A stretch of DNA of 6,808 nt, from NCBI GenBank assembly GCA_035291645.1, contig DATDRQ010000287.1, forward strand, positions 1 through 6,808, written 5' to 3'. A model generated the notes under the pieces. The model saw nothing but the letters and a program-made list of their open reading frames with translations, ran no database searches and was not told the DNA's origin. This stretch comes from DATDRQ01 sp035291645 (GTDB taxonomy: Bacteria; Chloroflexota; Anaerolineae; Anaerolineales; UBA4823). The position numbers and the translations under genes were made by a program. This document shows positions 1-5,987 of this stretch, in pieces (within the stretch, counting starts at the first letter, position 1; the number at the start of each line of letters is the position of its first letter).

Positions 1-822
1 GGGGCGGTGATCGGGCCGAACTGGGCGGTGGTGATCGACACCCTGGCCCTGCCCGACGAGACGCTGGAGATCCGCGATTTCATCGAGCAGGAATTGCAGG
101 TGCCGGTGCGCTACGTGATCAACACGCACTATCACGCCGACCACACCTGGGGCAATGGCTTCTTCCCCGGGGTGACGGTGATTGCCCACACCTTATGCCG
201 GGAGTGGATGGATACGCGCGGGCGGCAGTCGCTGGAGGCAGCGCGCCGGCAGAGCATCGCTTACCGGCAGGTGCGGCTGGTCCTGCCGCATTTGACCTTC
301 TCCGAGGGGGGGATGAGCCTGCGGGCCGGCAAGAAGACGCTCTCGCTGATCCCGCTGCCCGGGCACAGCGCCGACAATGTGGGCGTACTGGTGGAGGAAG
401 ACCGGGTGCTGTTCGCCGGAGACGTGTTCATGCCGCTGCCGTATATCGTGGACGGCAACATCGACGATATGATCGCCTCATTGAAGAGAATCGCCAAGAT
501 GGGGCTGGAGAACGTGATCCAGGGGCACGGCGACATCGTGCTGCGGGGGGAGATCGACGGGGCGATCAAGGACAACCTGGCCTATCTCTCGGCGCTGCGC
601 AAGGCGGTGCGTAAGGCGGCGCGCCGCCGGTACCCGCTGGACATCCTGGACGAGGTGACGGTGGAATCGTGCGGGAAGAGCCGGGTGCTGATAGGCGGGC
701 TGGCGGAGGAATTGCACAACCGCAACCTGCGCGCCCTGTACAGACAAATATACGGGAAAGCGCCGGAAGCTTCCGGCGATGATTTCGATTACTTCGACGA
801 AGAGGAAGAAGATGAAGAGTAG
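1..822 (+). CDS. MBL-fold metallohydrolase, 5'-truncated by the window edge
   Basis: This is a metallo-beta-lactamase-fold hydrolase, probably binding two metal ions; its substrate cannot be told from the sequence. Counting from the GTG at position 7, the metal ligands are visible: H41, H43, D45 and H46 in THYHADHTWGN, H120 in LPGHSADN, D139 in LFAGDVF and H174 in QGHGD. The reading frame is open to base 1, and the protein would begin at GPNWAVVIDT. That lies inside the first beta strands of the fold, so the true start is most likely upstream and the GTG at 7 is probably internal. The C-terminus (residues about 258-271) is a strongly acidic tail, DDFDYFDEEEEDEE, after the catalytic domain. 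The last 34 bp overlap the 3' end of plsY on the opposite strand. Family assignment is firm; the specific role (glyoxalase II-like or other thioester/ester hydrolase) is unknown. Confidence 0.9.
   Translation, partial: GAVIGPNWAVVIDTLALPDETLEIRDFIEQELQVPVRYVINTHYHADHTWGNGFFPGVTVIAHTLCREWMDTRGRQSLEAARRQSIAYRQVRLVLPHLTFSEGGMSLRAGKKTLSLIPLPGHSADNVGVLVEEDRVLFAGDVFMPLPYIVDGNIDDMIASLKRIAKMGLENVIQGHGDIVLRGEIDGAIKDNLAYLSALRKAVRKAARRRYPLDILDEVTVESCGKSRVLIGGLAEELHNRNLRALYRQIYGKAPEASGDDFDYFDEEEEDEE
761..778 (-). terminator. Perfect palindrome, candidate terminator of the plsY transcript
   Basis: CGCCGGAAGCTTCCGGCG is a perfect 18-bp palindrome that can fold into a 7-bp GC-rich stem with an AGCT loop. 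It starts 10 bp beyond the plsY stop codon on the minus strand and is followed there by CTTTCCCGTATATTTG, a weak and interrupted T-tract. It lies within the coding sequence of the MBL gene (residues around KAPEASG). Position and stem fit a terminator; the poor T-tract makes this tentative. Confidence 0.4.
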
Positions 823-1490
823 TCTGCCGGGGACTCCGGTTTTTTCTTGCGGGCGCGGTAGCCGACCAGGCGTTCGGTGCCGTTCAGCAGGCGGCGGATG
901 TTCGGGCGAAGAGCCCATAATAAGATAATCTCAGCCAGGACGCCGTAAGCCGCATAAGCCCAGGGAGAGGCGCCGATCCAGGCGCGATAGGCGAACACCA
1001 GGGTGATGATCAGGGGGGCGCTGATGGTAGTGAGGGAAGCGTAGCCGACGAAGTAGAAAACCAGACTAGATAAGGGGAGCACAAACAAAAGGCTCCACGG
1101 CCACATGGCAAAAGCGGCCCCGACCGTGGGTGCGCCGCCCGCTCCGCCGCGAAAGCGCGCCCGCCCCTCAACCCCGCGTTCCAACAAGAAAATCGAGTAA
1201 TTATGACCCAGGATGGCCGCCAGAGCGGCGAATACGTGGATCCAGGGGTTGACCGGGAAAAGGGCTTGCGCCAACCAGACGGCGACGGCAGCTTTCAGCA
1301 AATCCAGGATGCCAGTCAACACGCCGGCGTAGTACCCGGCGGCGCGCATGGCGTTCGTCCCTCCCGTCCGACCACTCTCTACGCGCCGGATATCTTTTCC
1401 ACTGAACAGCATGACGATGATCAAGCCTGAGGGGATTGAACCTAGTAAATAGGCAAGAAAGATCAGAAAGAGGATCTGCAATACATCCAT
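789..1490 (-). CDS. plsY: PlsY-type glycerol-3-phosphate acyltransferase, divergent motifs
   Basis: This is a polytopic membrane protein of the PlsY family, which moves an acyl group from acyl-phosphate to glycerol-3-phosphate, giving lysophosphatidic acid in the cytoplasmic membrane. Family signs in order are the N-terminal membrane segment ending AYLLGSIPSG (13-22), a first-loop motif SGRTGGTNAMR (39-49), GHNYSIFL (95-102), a glycine-rich loop FRGGAGGAPT (113-122) and a C-terminal RPNIRRLLNGTERLVG (195-210). Length (233 aa) is slightly above the usual 190-215 because of a basic then Ser-rich tail: KKK at 215-217 and eight serines at 225-232. Several positions depart from the canonical forms (SGNxGxTN, FKGGKxVAT, HKxNI). 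The ATG at 1490 is preceded by only a distant AGAGGA. The gene follows the JAMM gene after 46 nt and probably shares its transcript. It could be a diverged paralogue rather than the main enzyme. Confidence 0.88.
   Translation of the reverse strand: MDVLQILFLIFLAYLLGSIPSGLIIVMLFSGKDIRRVESGRTGGTNAMRAAGYYAGVLTGILDLLKAAVAVWLAQALFPVNPWIHVFAALAAILGHNYSIFLLERGVEGRARFRGGAGGAPTVGAAFAMWPWSLLFVLPLSSLVFYFVGYASLTTISAPLIITLVFAYRAWIGASPWAYAAYGVLAEIILLWALRPNIRRLLNGTERLVGYRARKKKPESPADYSSSSSSSSK
826..845 (+). terminator. Candidate short terminator of the MBL gene
   Basis: Three bases after the MBL stop codon, CCGG (827-830) and CCGG (836-839) can pair around a GGACT loop, with a possible extra G-U pair, and the stem runs straight into six T residues (840-845). 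It lies inside the plsY coding sequence on the other strand. The stem is short, so this is a modest candidate. Confidence 0.4.
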
Positions 1491-1536
1491 GTTAAATTTC
1501 CGGTCCTCTGGGCTTCATGGAGATGGAATGCGAGGA

Positions 1537-1959
1537 TCAGCTTGCAGCTGGAGATGGTATCACCTTGATGATGACGGGGCGAACCTGGAGCTCTTCGATG
1601 AGAAATCCGCTACATTCCCAAATTCCGGCCTGAGAGTGCCAGATGAGGTGGACGACGCCAGGGTAGGCGGCTTCGGCGACGTCGGTGGGGGAAGGTGCGG
1701 CCGGCCCGCCGGGGTGAGAATGGTAGATGGCGAGCAGCTGGCTGCCCGACTCTTCGATCTCCAGGAGAGCATTCAGTTGTTCGCGCGGGTCCATCCGGAA
1801 GCGCACCGGGCTATCGAGGTCATTCGTGACCGGGATCACCCGGCTGGTCCGGCCGTGTTCGCCGGCGACCAGCCCGCAGGCTTCCTGCGGAGCTCGCAGC
1901 CTGACGTCGGCAAGCATCTCCTCCCAATGTTCGACCTGGATGGCCAGTTCCTCGGGCAA
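1537..1959 (-). CDS. JAMM/MPN+ (M67-type) metallopeptidase
   Basis: This is a small zinc isopeptidase-like protein of the Mov34/MPN/PAD-1 family. In bacteria this family removes C-terminal tags or processes ubiquitin-like sulfur carriers, or cleaves other amide bonds. The full JAMM signature is present. Counting from the TTG at 1959, these are E26 in QEACGLVAG, H80 and H82 in YHSHPGG, S90 and D93 in PSPTD, matching E...HxH-x10-D with the conserved serine. The rest of the fold follows, ending near IIEELQVRPVIIKV-type strands. The start is unresolved. The frame is open further up to a TTG at 2064, but residues there are Pro/Ser-rich and lie within the upstream gene. The TTG at 1959 sits 7 nt after that gene's stop and just before the first helix. 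The ATG at 1917 would cut into that helix. No MoaD/ThiS-like partner gene is nearby, so the substrate is unknown. Confidence 0.87.
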   Translation of the reverse strand: MPEELAIQVEHWEEMLADVRLRAPQEACGLVAGEHGRTSRVIPVTNDLDSPVRFRMDPREQLNALLEIEESGSQLLAIYHSHPGGPAAPSPTDVAEAAYPGVVHLIWHSQAGIWECSGFLIEELQVRPVIIKVIPSPAAS

Positions 1960-1966
1960 GGCTGGT

Positions 1967-2779
1967 TCAACGGGCCAGGAGAGCGGACCCCCACATGGCA
2001 ACCAGGACCAGGCAGGGTTCGAGGATGGCCTGCCGGACGGAGGCTCCTTCGGAGAGGGAGGCAATTAAGCTGGTGAGGGCATAGGCAGGCCCAAGAAGGG
2101 CCAACCCAAAGGCGATGGGCGAAAGCGGCAGGTAGTGAAAGGCGGCGGTCAGCTGAGCGACGACCAGGGCCAGGGCTGCGGTCTCGGCGAACAACCAACG
2201 ACCTCGCAGGCGCAGGTGAAGGGTGCGCAGACTGACCACGGCGGCTGCGAAGGTCAGGGTGGGCAGGATATAGAACAGGCGCAAGCCGGAGGAACGCATG
2301 GCGATCGCCAGCATCAGGTACAGGGCGAATGAAGCTGCAGTCAGGCCGGCTGTCGCCAGCGAATAGCGCTGATCCTCGGGATCGACGGAGATGTACTCGG
2401 CGACCAGGACCAGCATCAGCAGGGCGCTGCCGATGGCGAAGCCGGCGAGCCACTGCGGGCTGAGCGGCAGGCGGTAAAGGGGGACACCGATGACCCAGGC
2501 GGTCAGAGCCGGCAACAACCAGTGCTCCAGGGTGTTCTTGCCTTTTAGCAGCGGGTGATCGCGCAGCAGCAGATCGGAACCAGCCGCCATGAGACCGGCG
2601 ACGAGCAGGGTAATCAGAGTGGCGATGCTGATCTCGACGGATAGGAAGAAGCCGGGTAGTTGGAATTCGAACTCGCTGGGAGGTAGATCGATCAGGCGGA
2701 TGGAAGCATAGGCGATCAGGATGGTTGCCGCCAGGACGCTGAGGCGATCGGGGCTCGGCATGTATGTGGATTTCTGCAC
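1967..2779 (-). CDS. Polytopic membrane protein of unknown function
   Basis: I do not recognise a functional family with certainty; it may belong to a domain of unknown function seen in Chloroflexota (DUF5656-like, from memory only). The 270-residue protein is mostly hydrophobic with roughly eight likely membrane segments: about 13-30, 45-66, 87-103, 110-128, 141-160, 168-184, 198-216 and 222-240, plus a hydrophobic C-terminal stretch 250-269. Polar loops include SDLLLRDHPLLKGKNTLEHW (68-87), SVDPEDQRYS (131-140) and RTLHLRLRGRW (185-195). No catalytic motif is visible. It is the first gene of a leftward cluster with the JAMM peptidase and plsY. The start taken is GTG at 2779, which lies exactly where transcription from the adjacent promoter should begin. 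An ATG at 2761 (residue 7) is the alternative. Neither has a convincing Shine-Dalgarno sequence. Confidence 0.8.
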   Translation of the reverse strand: MQKSTYMPSPDRLSVLAATILIAYASIRLIDLPPSEFEFQLPGFFLSVEISIATLITLLVAGLMAAGSDLLLRDHPLLKGKNTLEHWLLPALTAWVIGVPLYRLPLSPQWLAGFAIGSALLMLVLVAEYISVDPEDQRYSLATAGLTAASFALYLMLAIAMRSSGLRLFYILPTLTFAAAVVSLRTLHLRLRGRWLFAETAALALVVAQLTAAFHYLPLSPIAFGLALLGPAYALTSLIASLSEGASVRQAILEPCLVLVAMWGSALLAR

Positions 2780-2785
2780 GGCGTG

Positions 2786-2814
2786 ATTCTACCTGCCGGA
2801 GGATAAACTGCCAA
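2786..2814 (-). promoter_or_regulatory. Sigma70-type promoter for the membrane protein-JAMM-plsY cluster
   Basis: On the minus strand TTGGCA (2814-2809, 5 of 6 consensus bases) and TAGAAT (2791-2786, 5 of 6) are separated by exactly 17 nt. The base 7 nt after the -10 box is the G of the GTG codon at 2779, so the transcript would have no 5' leader. No other promoter this good is seen for the leftward genes. Confidence 0.65.
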
Positions 2815-2867
2815 GAGTCAGATTCCGGATAGCTAGGAGGGAAATCGTCGGATTGGGGTAAAGCCGC

Positions 2868-2896
2868 TTGACGGAAATCCCCGCTGGGCGTAGGAT
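2868..2896 (+). promoter_or_regulatory. Sigma70-type promoter for the glycosyltransferase-yraN-miaA cluster
   Basis: TTGACG (2868-2873, 5 of 6) and TAGGAT (2891-2896, 4 of 6) are separated by 17 nt, predicting a start near 2903 and a leader of about 49 nt before the ATG at 2952. It points away from the minus-strand promoter; the two -35 boxes are 53 bp apart. Confidence 0.6.
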
Positions 2897-2937
2897 GTAT
2901 GGTGTAAATCGAGACCGCCGGAAATGAAATAAAAGCC

Positions 2938-2946
2938 GGAAGGGAG
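2938..2946 (+). promoter_or_regulatory. Shine-Dalgarno of the glycosyltransferase gene
   Basis: GGAAGGGAG ends 5 nt before the ATG at 2952, supporting that start for the GT4 gene. Confidence 0.7.
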
Positions 2947-2951
2947 TACGC

Positions 2952-4157
2952 ATGCGCATCGGGATGATGGCGGATGGTTATAAGCCGCATGTCAGCGGTG
3001 TGACTATTCACATCTCTTTAAATAAACAATTTCTGGAACAGGCGGGCCATGAAGTCTTTGTGTTTACATTCGGCGATGAGGGGAATGTTGACGACGAGCC
3101 GAACGTTATCCGCACCCCGGGCATGCCACTGGTCGACAGCGGGATATATTTCAATCTGCGCTACAGCCCGAAAGCCCAACGCTTGCTGAGGACGATGGAC
3201 GTCGCGCACGTCCACCACCCTTTCTTTAGCGGGAGTCTGGCATTACGCTATTGCAAGCCGCGCGGCATCCCGATCGTGTTCACCAACCATACCCGCTATG
3301 ACCTGTATGCCCAGTTCTACACACCCGAACCGATCCCCGACGTGATCGGTGACGTGGTGGTGAGAGCATTCGTCCCTAAATTTTGCCGGGCGTGCGATCT
3401 GGTGATCGCCCCTTCACCGGGGATCAAAGAAGTGCTGCGGAAATTCGGTGTGGATGGAAACGTAGAGATTGTGCCCAACGGTGTGGATCTGGCGCCTTTT
3501 CAGATGCAAGTCGAGCCGATCCAGCGGGCAGAGCTGGGATTCCAGGGCGATCAGGTGATCCTGACCTACATGGGCCGGCTGGGGCCGGAGAAGAACCTGC
3601 CCTTCCTGCTGCGCGCGTTCAAAGGGGTGGCGCTCACCTATGACCATGTCGGCTTGTTGATCGTCGGGGATGGACCGGAGCGGGAAAATCTGGTCGAACA
3701 GGCCCGGTTGTTAGGGATCGCGAACCGGGTACATTTCACCGGGATGATCCCTTACTCGCAGCTGCCCAGGTACCTGGCGGCGGCGGACGCATTCGTGACA
3801 GCCTCTGTGACGGAGGTCCACCCGCTTTCGGTGATCGAATCGATGGCTGCCGGGCTGCCGGTGCTTGGCATCCAATCTCCCGGTGTTGGGGATATCGTCG
3901 AGCACGGCGTCACCGGACTGATCGCGCCGGACCAGGACCTGGCGGTGTTTACGGCTGGGATGGTGCGGCTGGTAACGGATCCGCAGCTGCGGAACAGGAT
4001 GAGCGAACAGGCGCGCGCGGCGGCAACGAATTACGCTATCGAGCGAACCACCCAGCTTATCCTGGAGAAGTACCAGCAGCTGATCGAGAAAAAAGTCGGG
4101 AAAAAGCAAGGCCTGCGCACCCGGCTTACATTGGTCGTGGATAAAGTCCTGCGATGA
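2952..4157 (+). CDS. GT4-family glycosyltransferase, probably glycolipid-forming
   Basis: This is a retaining GT-B glycosyltransferase, 401 aa, cytoplasmic or membrane-associated. The N-terminal acceptor domain begins MRIGMMADGYKPHVSGV (1-17), with HVHHPFFSG (86-94) and FTNHTRYDLYAQFY (110-123). The donor domain contains VPNGVD (174-179), YMGRLGPEKN (206-215), LLIVGDGPE (235-243) and the GT4 E-x7-E motif, E288 and E296 in EVHPLSVIE, followed by SMAAGLPVLG. The HHPF and NHTRYDLY segments resemble those of alpha-monoglucosyl-diacylglycerol synthases and related 1,2-diacylglycerol 3-glucosyltransferases, so a membrane glycolipid product is my inference. The basic C-terminus (KKVGKKQGLRTRLTLVVDKVLR region, split around 380-401) could aid membrane contact. 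The ATG at 2952 has a good SD. The stop overlaps the yraN start in ATGA. A PIM- or other GT4 mannosyltransferase cannot be excluded. Confidence 0.92.
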   Translation: MRIGMMADGYKPHVSGVTIHISLNKQFLEQAGHEVFVFTFGDEGNVDDEPNVIRTPGMPLVDSGIYFNLRYSPKAQRLLRTMDVAHVHHPFFSGSLALRYCKPRGIPIVFTNHTRYDLYAQFYTPEPIPDVIGDVVVRAFVPKFCRACDLVIAPSPGIKEVLRKFGVDGNVEIVPNGVDLAPFQMQVEPIQRAELGFQGDQVILTYMGRLGPEKNLPFLLRAFKGVALTYDHVGLLIVGDGPERENLVEQARLLGIANRVHFTGMIPYSQLPRYLAAADAFVTASVTEVHPLSVIESMAAGLPVLGIQSPGVGDIVEHGVTGLIAPDQDLAVFTAGMVRLVTDPQLRNRMSEQARAAATNYAIERTTQLILEKYQQLIEKKVGKKQGLRTRLTLVVDKVLR

Positions 4158-4549
4158 GCCAAACCCGGCAAATCCTGGGCCGCTGGGGTGAGGAACTGGC
4201 TGGGGGTTTCCTGATCGAGCGCGGATATACGATCCTGGCGACCAACGTGCGCACTCCGTATGGGGAGATCGATCTGATCGTACGGCAGCCAGGAGAAGCA
4301 GGTGATCACCTGGACAGCCCCGAGGTGACCGTCTTCGTGGAGGTCAAGACGCGCAGCAGCACGGCTTACGGTTACCCGGAGGAGGCGGTTACGGCGCGTA
4401 AGCAGGCGCACCTGCTGGGAGCAGCCCAGCATTACCTGCAGGAGCACCCGGAGGTGGGGGGAGACTGGCGGATCGACGTGATCGCGATCGAACGCAGCCG
4501 GGTGGGGAAACCCCCGGTCATTTATCACTTCGAAAATGCGGTCCACTGA
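4154..4549 (+). CDS. yraN: YraN / UPF0102 family nuclease-fold protein
   Basis: This belongs to the YraN (UPF0102) family, which has a restriction-endonuclease-like fold and a role in nucleic-acid processing that is still poorly defined. The N-terminal helix GRWGEELAGGFLIERGYTIL (9-28) is followed by the signature GEIDLIV (37-43) and FVEVKTR (61-67). These contain the likely PD-(D/E)xK residues E38/D40, E63 and K65, and further on TARKQAHL comes before the third helix. At 131 aa it is slightly longer than many members because of a loop of about ten residues (46-57, PGEAGDHLDSPE) between the two signature strands. Its ATG overlaps the stop of the glycosyltransferase gene (ATGA), so translation is probably coupled. 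It overlaps miaA by 14 bp at its other end. Confidence 0.95.
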   Translation: MSQTRQILGRWGEELAGGFLIERGYTILATNVRTPYGEIDLIVRQPGEAGDHLDSPEVTVFVEVKTRSSTAYGYPEEAVTARKQAHLLGAAQHYLQEHPEVGGDWRIDVIAIERSRVGKPPVIYHFENAVH

Positions 4550-5555
4550 AGAGGGCGTGGGCGTCAATCCGGCCGCAGGGAGGCGCGAACGGGAGGGAAC
4601 TCACCCCGAATCGCTGGTGGTGCTGGTCGGACCGACGGCGGTTGGGAAAACTGAGGTCTCCCTGCAGCTGGCTGAGCGACTGGAGGGCGAGATCGTCTCC
4701 GCCGATTCACGCCTGTTCTACCGGGGGATGGACGTGGGGACCGCCAAACCAACCCCAGAGGAGCGGAGGCGCGTCCTTCACCATTTGATCGACGTGGCGG
4801 ACCCGGATGAGACCTGGAGCCTGGCGCTTTTCCAACGGGCGGCGCGCCAGGCGATTGCCAGCATCCAGGCTCGCGGGCGGCTGCCATTACTGGTGGGGGG
4901 GACCGGCCAATATGTCCGGGCGGTCGTAGACGAATGGGAGATCCCGGCTGCCGAACCGAATCCGAGCTTGCGGAAGGCGCTGGAGGATTGGGCCGGGCAA
5001 GTGGGAGAGGAAGGGCTGCACACACGCCTGGCAGTCCTCGATCCGGCGGCGGCGGGATGGATCGACTACCGCAACCAGCGGCGCACGGTGCGTGCATTGG
5101 AAGTGATTCTGAGCACGGGGCGGCGCTTCTCGGAGCAAGGCGGGCGAGGGGCGCAGGCCTACCGCAGCCTGATGCTAGGCCTGACCCGGCCCCGCCCGGA
5201 GCTGTACGCCCGCATTGATTCACGGATCGATGCCATGCTTGAGGCGGGATTTGCCGGCGAGGTGCAGGCGCTGCTCGAGCGGGGCTACTCGCAGGACCTG
5301 CCAACCATGTCGGCGATCGGCTACCAGGAGATGGTACGTTACATTCTGGGCAAGACGAGCCTGGAGGAGGCGGTGGCAAGCATGCAGCGCCGCACCCGCC
5401 AGTTCGTGCGCCGGCAGGCGAACTGGTTCAAGGAGACCGACCCGGAGATCAACTGGTTCCGGGTGGGGGAGTCCACCGTGGCTGAACTGGAGGCTGTGAT
5501 CCGGGGTTGGCTGGAGAGCCCAGAATCGGCAACGAGCGATGGCCACAGGCTCTGA
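4536..5555 (+). CDS. miaA: tRNA dimethylallyltransferase MiaA
   Basis: MiaA transfers a dimethylallyl group from dimethylallyl diphosphate to N6 of adenosine 37 in tRNAs that read codons starting with U. Motifs run in the expected order: P-loop GPTAVGKT (32-39), VSADSRLFYRGMDVGTAKP (54-72, with the likely catalytic Asp57), LLVGGTGQYVRA (118-129), DPAAAGWIDYRNQRRTVRALEV, the RIDSRIDAMLEAGFAGEV helix, AIGYQEM and the tRNA-binding TRQFVRRQANWFKETDPEINWF. Length 339 aa is a little above the usual 300-320 because about 26 residues precede the P-loop strand. The ATG at 4536 lies inside yraN and lacks a clear SD; a GTG at 4557 has GAGGG too close to be ideal, so the N-terminus may be shorter than given. 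The gene is fourth-position housekeeping cargo of the rightward cluster with no sign of damage. Confidence 0.97.
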   Translation: MRSTEEGVGVNPAAGRREREGTHPESLVVLVGPTAVGKTEVSLQLAERLEGEIVSADSRLFYRGMDVGTAKPTPEERRRVLHHLIDVADPDETWSLALFQRAARQAIASIQARGRLPLLVGGTGQYVRAVVDEWEIPAAEPNPSLRKALEDWAGQVGEEGLHTRLAVLDPAAAGWIDYRNQRRTVRALEVILSTGRRFSEQGGRGAQAYRSLMLGLTRPRPELYARIDSRIDAMLEAGFAGEVQALLERGYSQDLPTMSAIGYQEMVRYILGKTSLEEAVASMQRRTRQFVRRQANWFKETDPEINWFRVGESTVAELEAVIRGWLESPESATSDGHRL

Positions 5556-5560
5556 GGAGG
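5554..5560 (+). promoter_or_regulatory. Shine-Dalgarno deciding the start of the next gene
   Basis: GAGGAGG overlaps the miaA stop codon and lies 7 nt before the ATG at 5568. A closer ATG at 5564 is in another frame and opens a product with no family likeness, so 5568 is the supported start. Confidence 0.7.
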
Positions 5561-5567
5561 TCCATGA

Positions 5568-5987
5568 ATGTGGTACAACTCGATCATGTCCGCCGTGCTT
5601 CGCTCGCCGCTGCATGGCATGCTGAGCAAGAACATGATGTTGATCACCGTCACAGGCAAGAAGTCAGGACGCGAATATACCACGCCGGTCTCCCACACCC
5701 GGCAGGGAGACGACCTTTGGGTGATCTCAAAGCGTGAGCGGACCTGGTGGCGCAATCTGATCGGCGGCGCGCCGGTCAGATTGGAGCTCAAAGGGGAGCC
5801 TATGCAGGCTTACGGTGAGGCGATTGTCGATGAAGCACAGGTAACGGCGCAGCTTGGGGAGTATATCTCCCGCTTCCCGAGCATGGCACGGGGGCTCGGC
5901 GTGGTGATTAACAACGGCGAGCCAGACCGGCAAACCCTGGAGAAGGCTGCCCAAACCTGGCTATTCGTGTGCCTCCGGTTATCGTGA
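5568..5987 (+). CDS. Deazaflavin-dependent (F420) nitroreductase-family protein
   Basis: This 139-aa protein matches the Ddn/F420H2-dependent split-barrel family, whose members use the deazaflavin F420 (a few bind FMN or other ligands) to reduce assorted substrates. Diagnostic stretches are LITVTGKKSGREYTTPVSH (25-43), where the GKKSG segment is the usual phosphate-contacting loop, then DDLWVISKRERTWWRNL (48-64) and GGAPVRLELKG (66-76), closing with a short C-terminal helix and the strand WLFVCLRL. Length is normal for the family. It begins 12 nt after miaA with a strong SD, so it is likely to be the last gene of that transcript. The real substrate is unknown. Use of F420 is inferred from family membership; no F420 biosynthesis gene is in the window. 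Confidence 0.88.
   Translation: MWYNSIMSAVLRSPLHGMLSKNMMLITVTGKKSGREYTTPVSHTRQGDDLWVISKRERTWWRNLIGGAPVRLELKGEPMQAYGEAIVDEAQVTAQLGEYISRFPSMARGLGVVINNGEPDRQTLEKAAQTWLFVCLRLS

Noticed and set aside
1489..2076. Plus-strand frame of 195 codons opposite the JAMM gene
   Set aside because: There are no recognisable motifs, and the opposite strand carries a full JAMM signature with proper fold order.
2915..2939. Repeated GCCGGAA in the leader of the GT4 gene
   Set aside because: Two 7-bp copies in a GC-rich leader can arise by chance; the possible CCGG-CCGG pairing has a long loop and little stability, so no riboswitch or attenuator is claimed.
1836..3011. Long minus-strand frame of 391 codons over the membrane-protein gene, the divergent promoters and the start of the GT4 gene
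   Set aside because: Its product is Arg/Pro/Ser-rich without motifs, it runs through both promoters, and the overlapping frames have clear membrane or JAMM protein character. It is a high-GC shadow frame.
4701..4755. Leucine in place of the common Gln in the MiaA SADSRxxY motif
   Set aside because: E. coli MiaA itself has a different residue set there (SVDSALIYKG as I recall it), so this position varies and is not evidence of altered function.
4564..5379. Minus-strand frame of 271 codons opposite miaA
   Set aside because: The product is extremely Pro/Arg/Ser-rich, as expected for an antisense frame of a GC-rich gene, while the plus strand encodes a complete MiaA.
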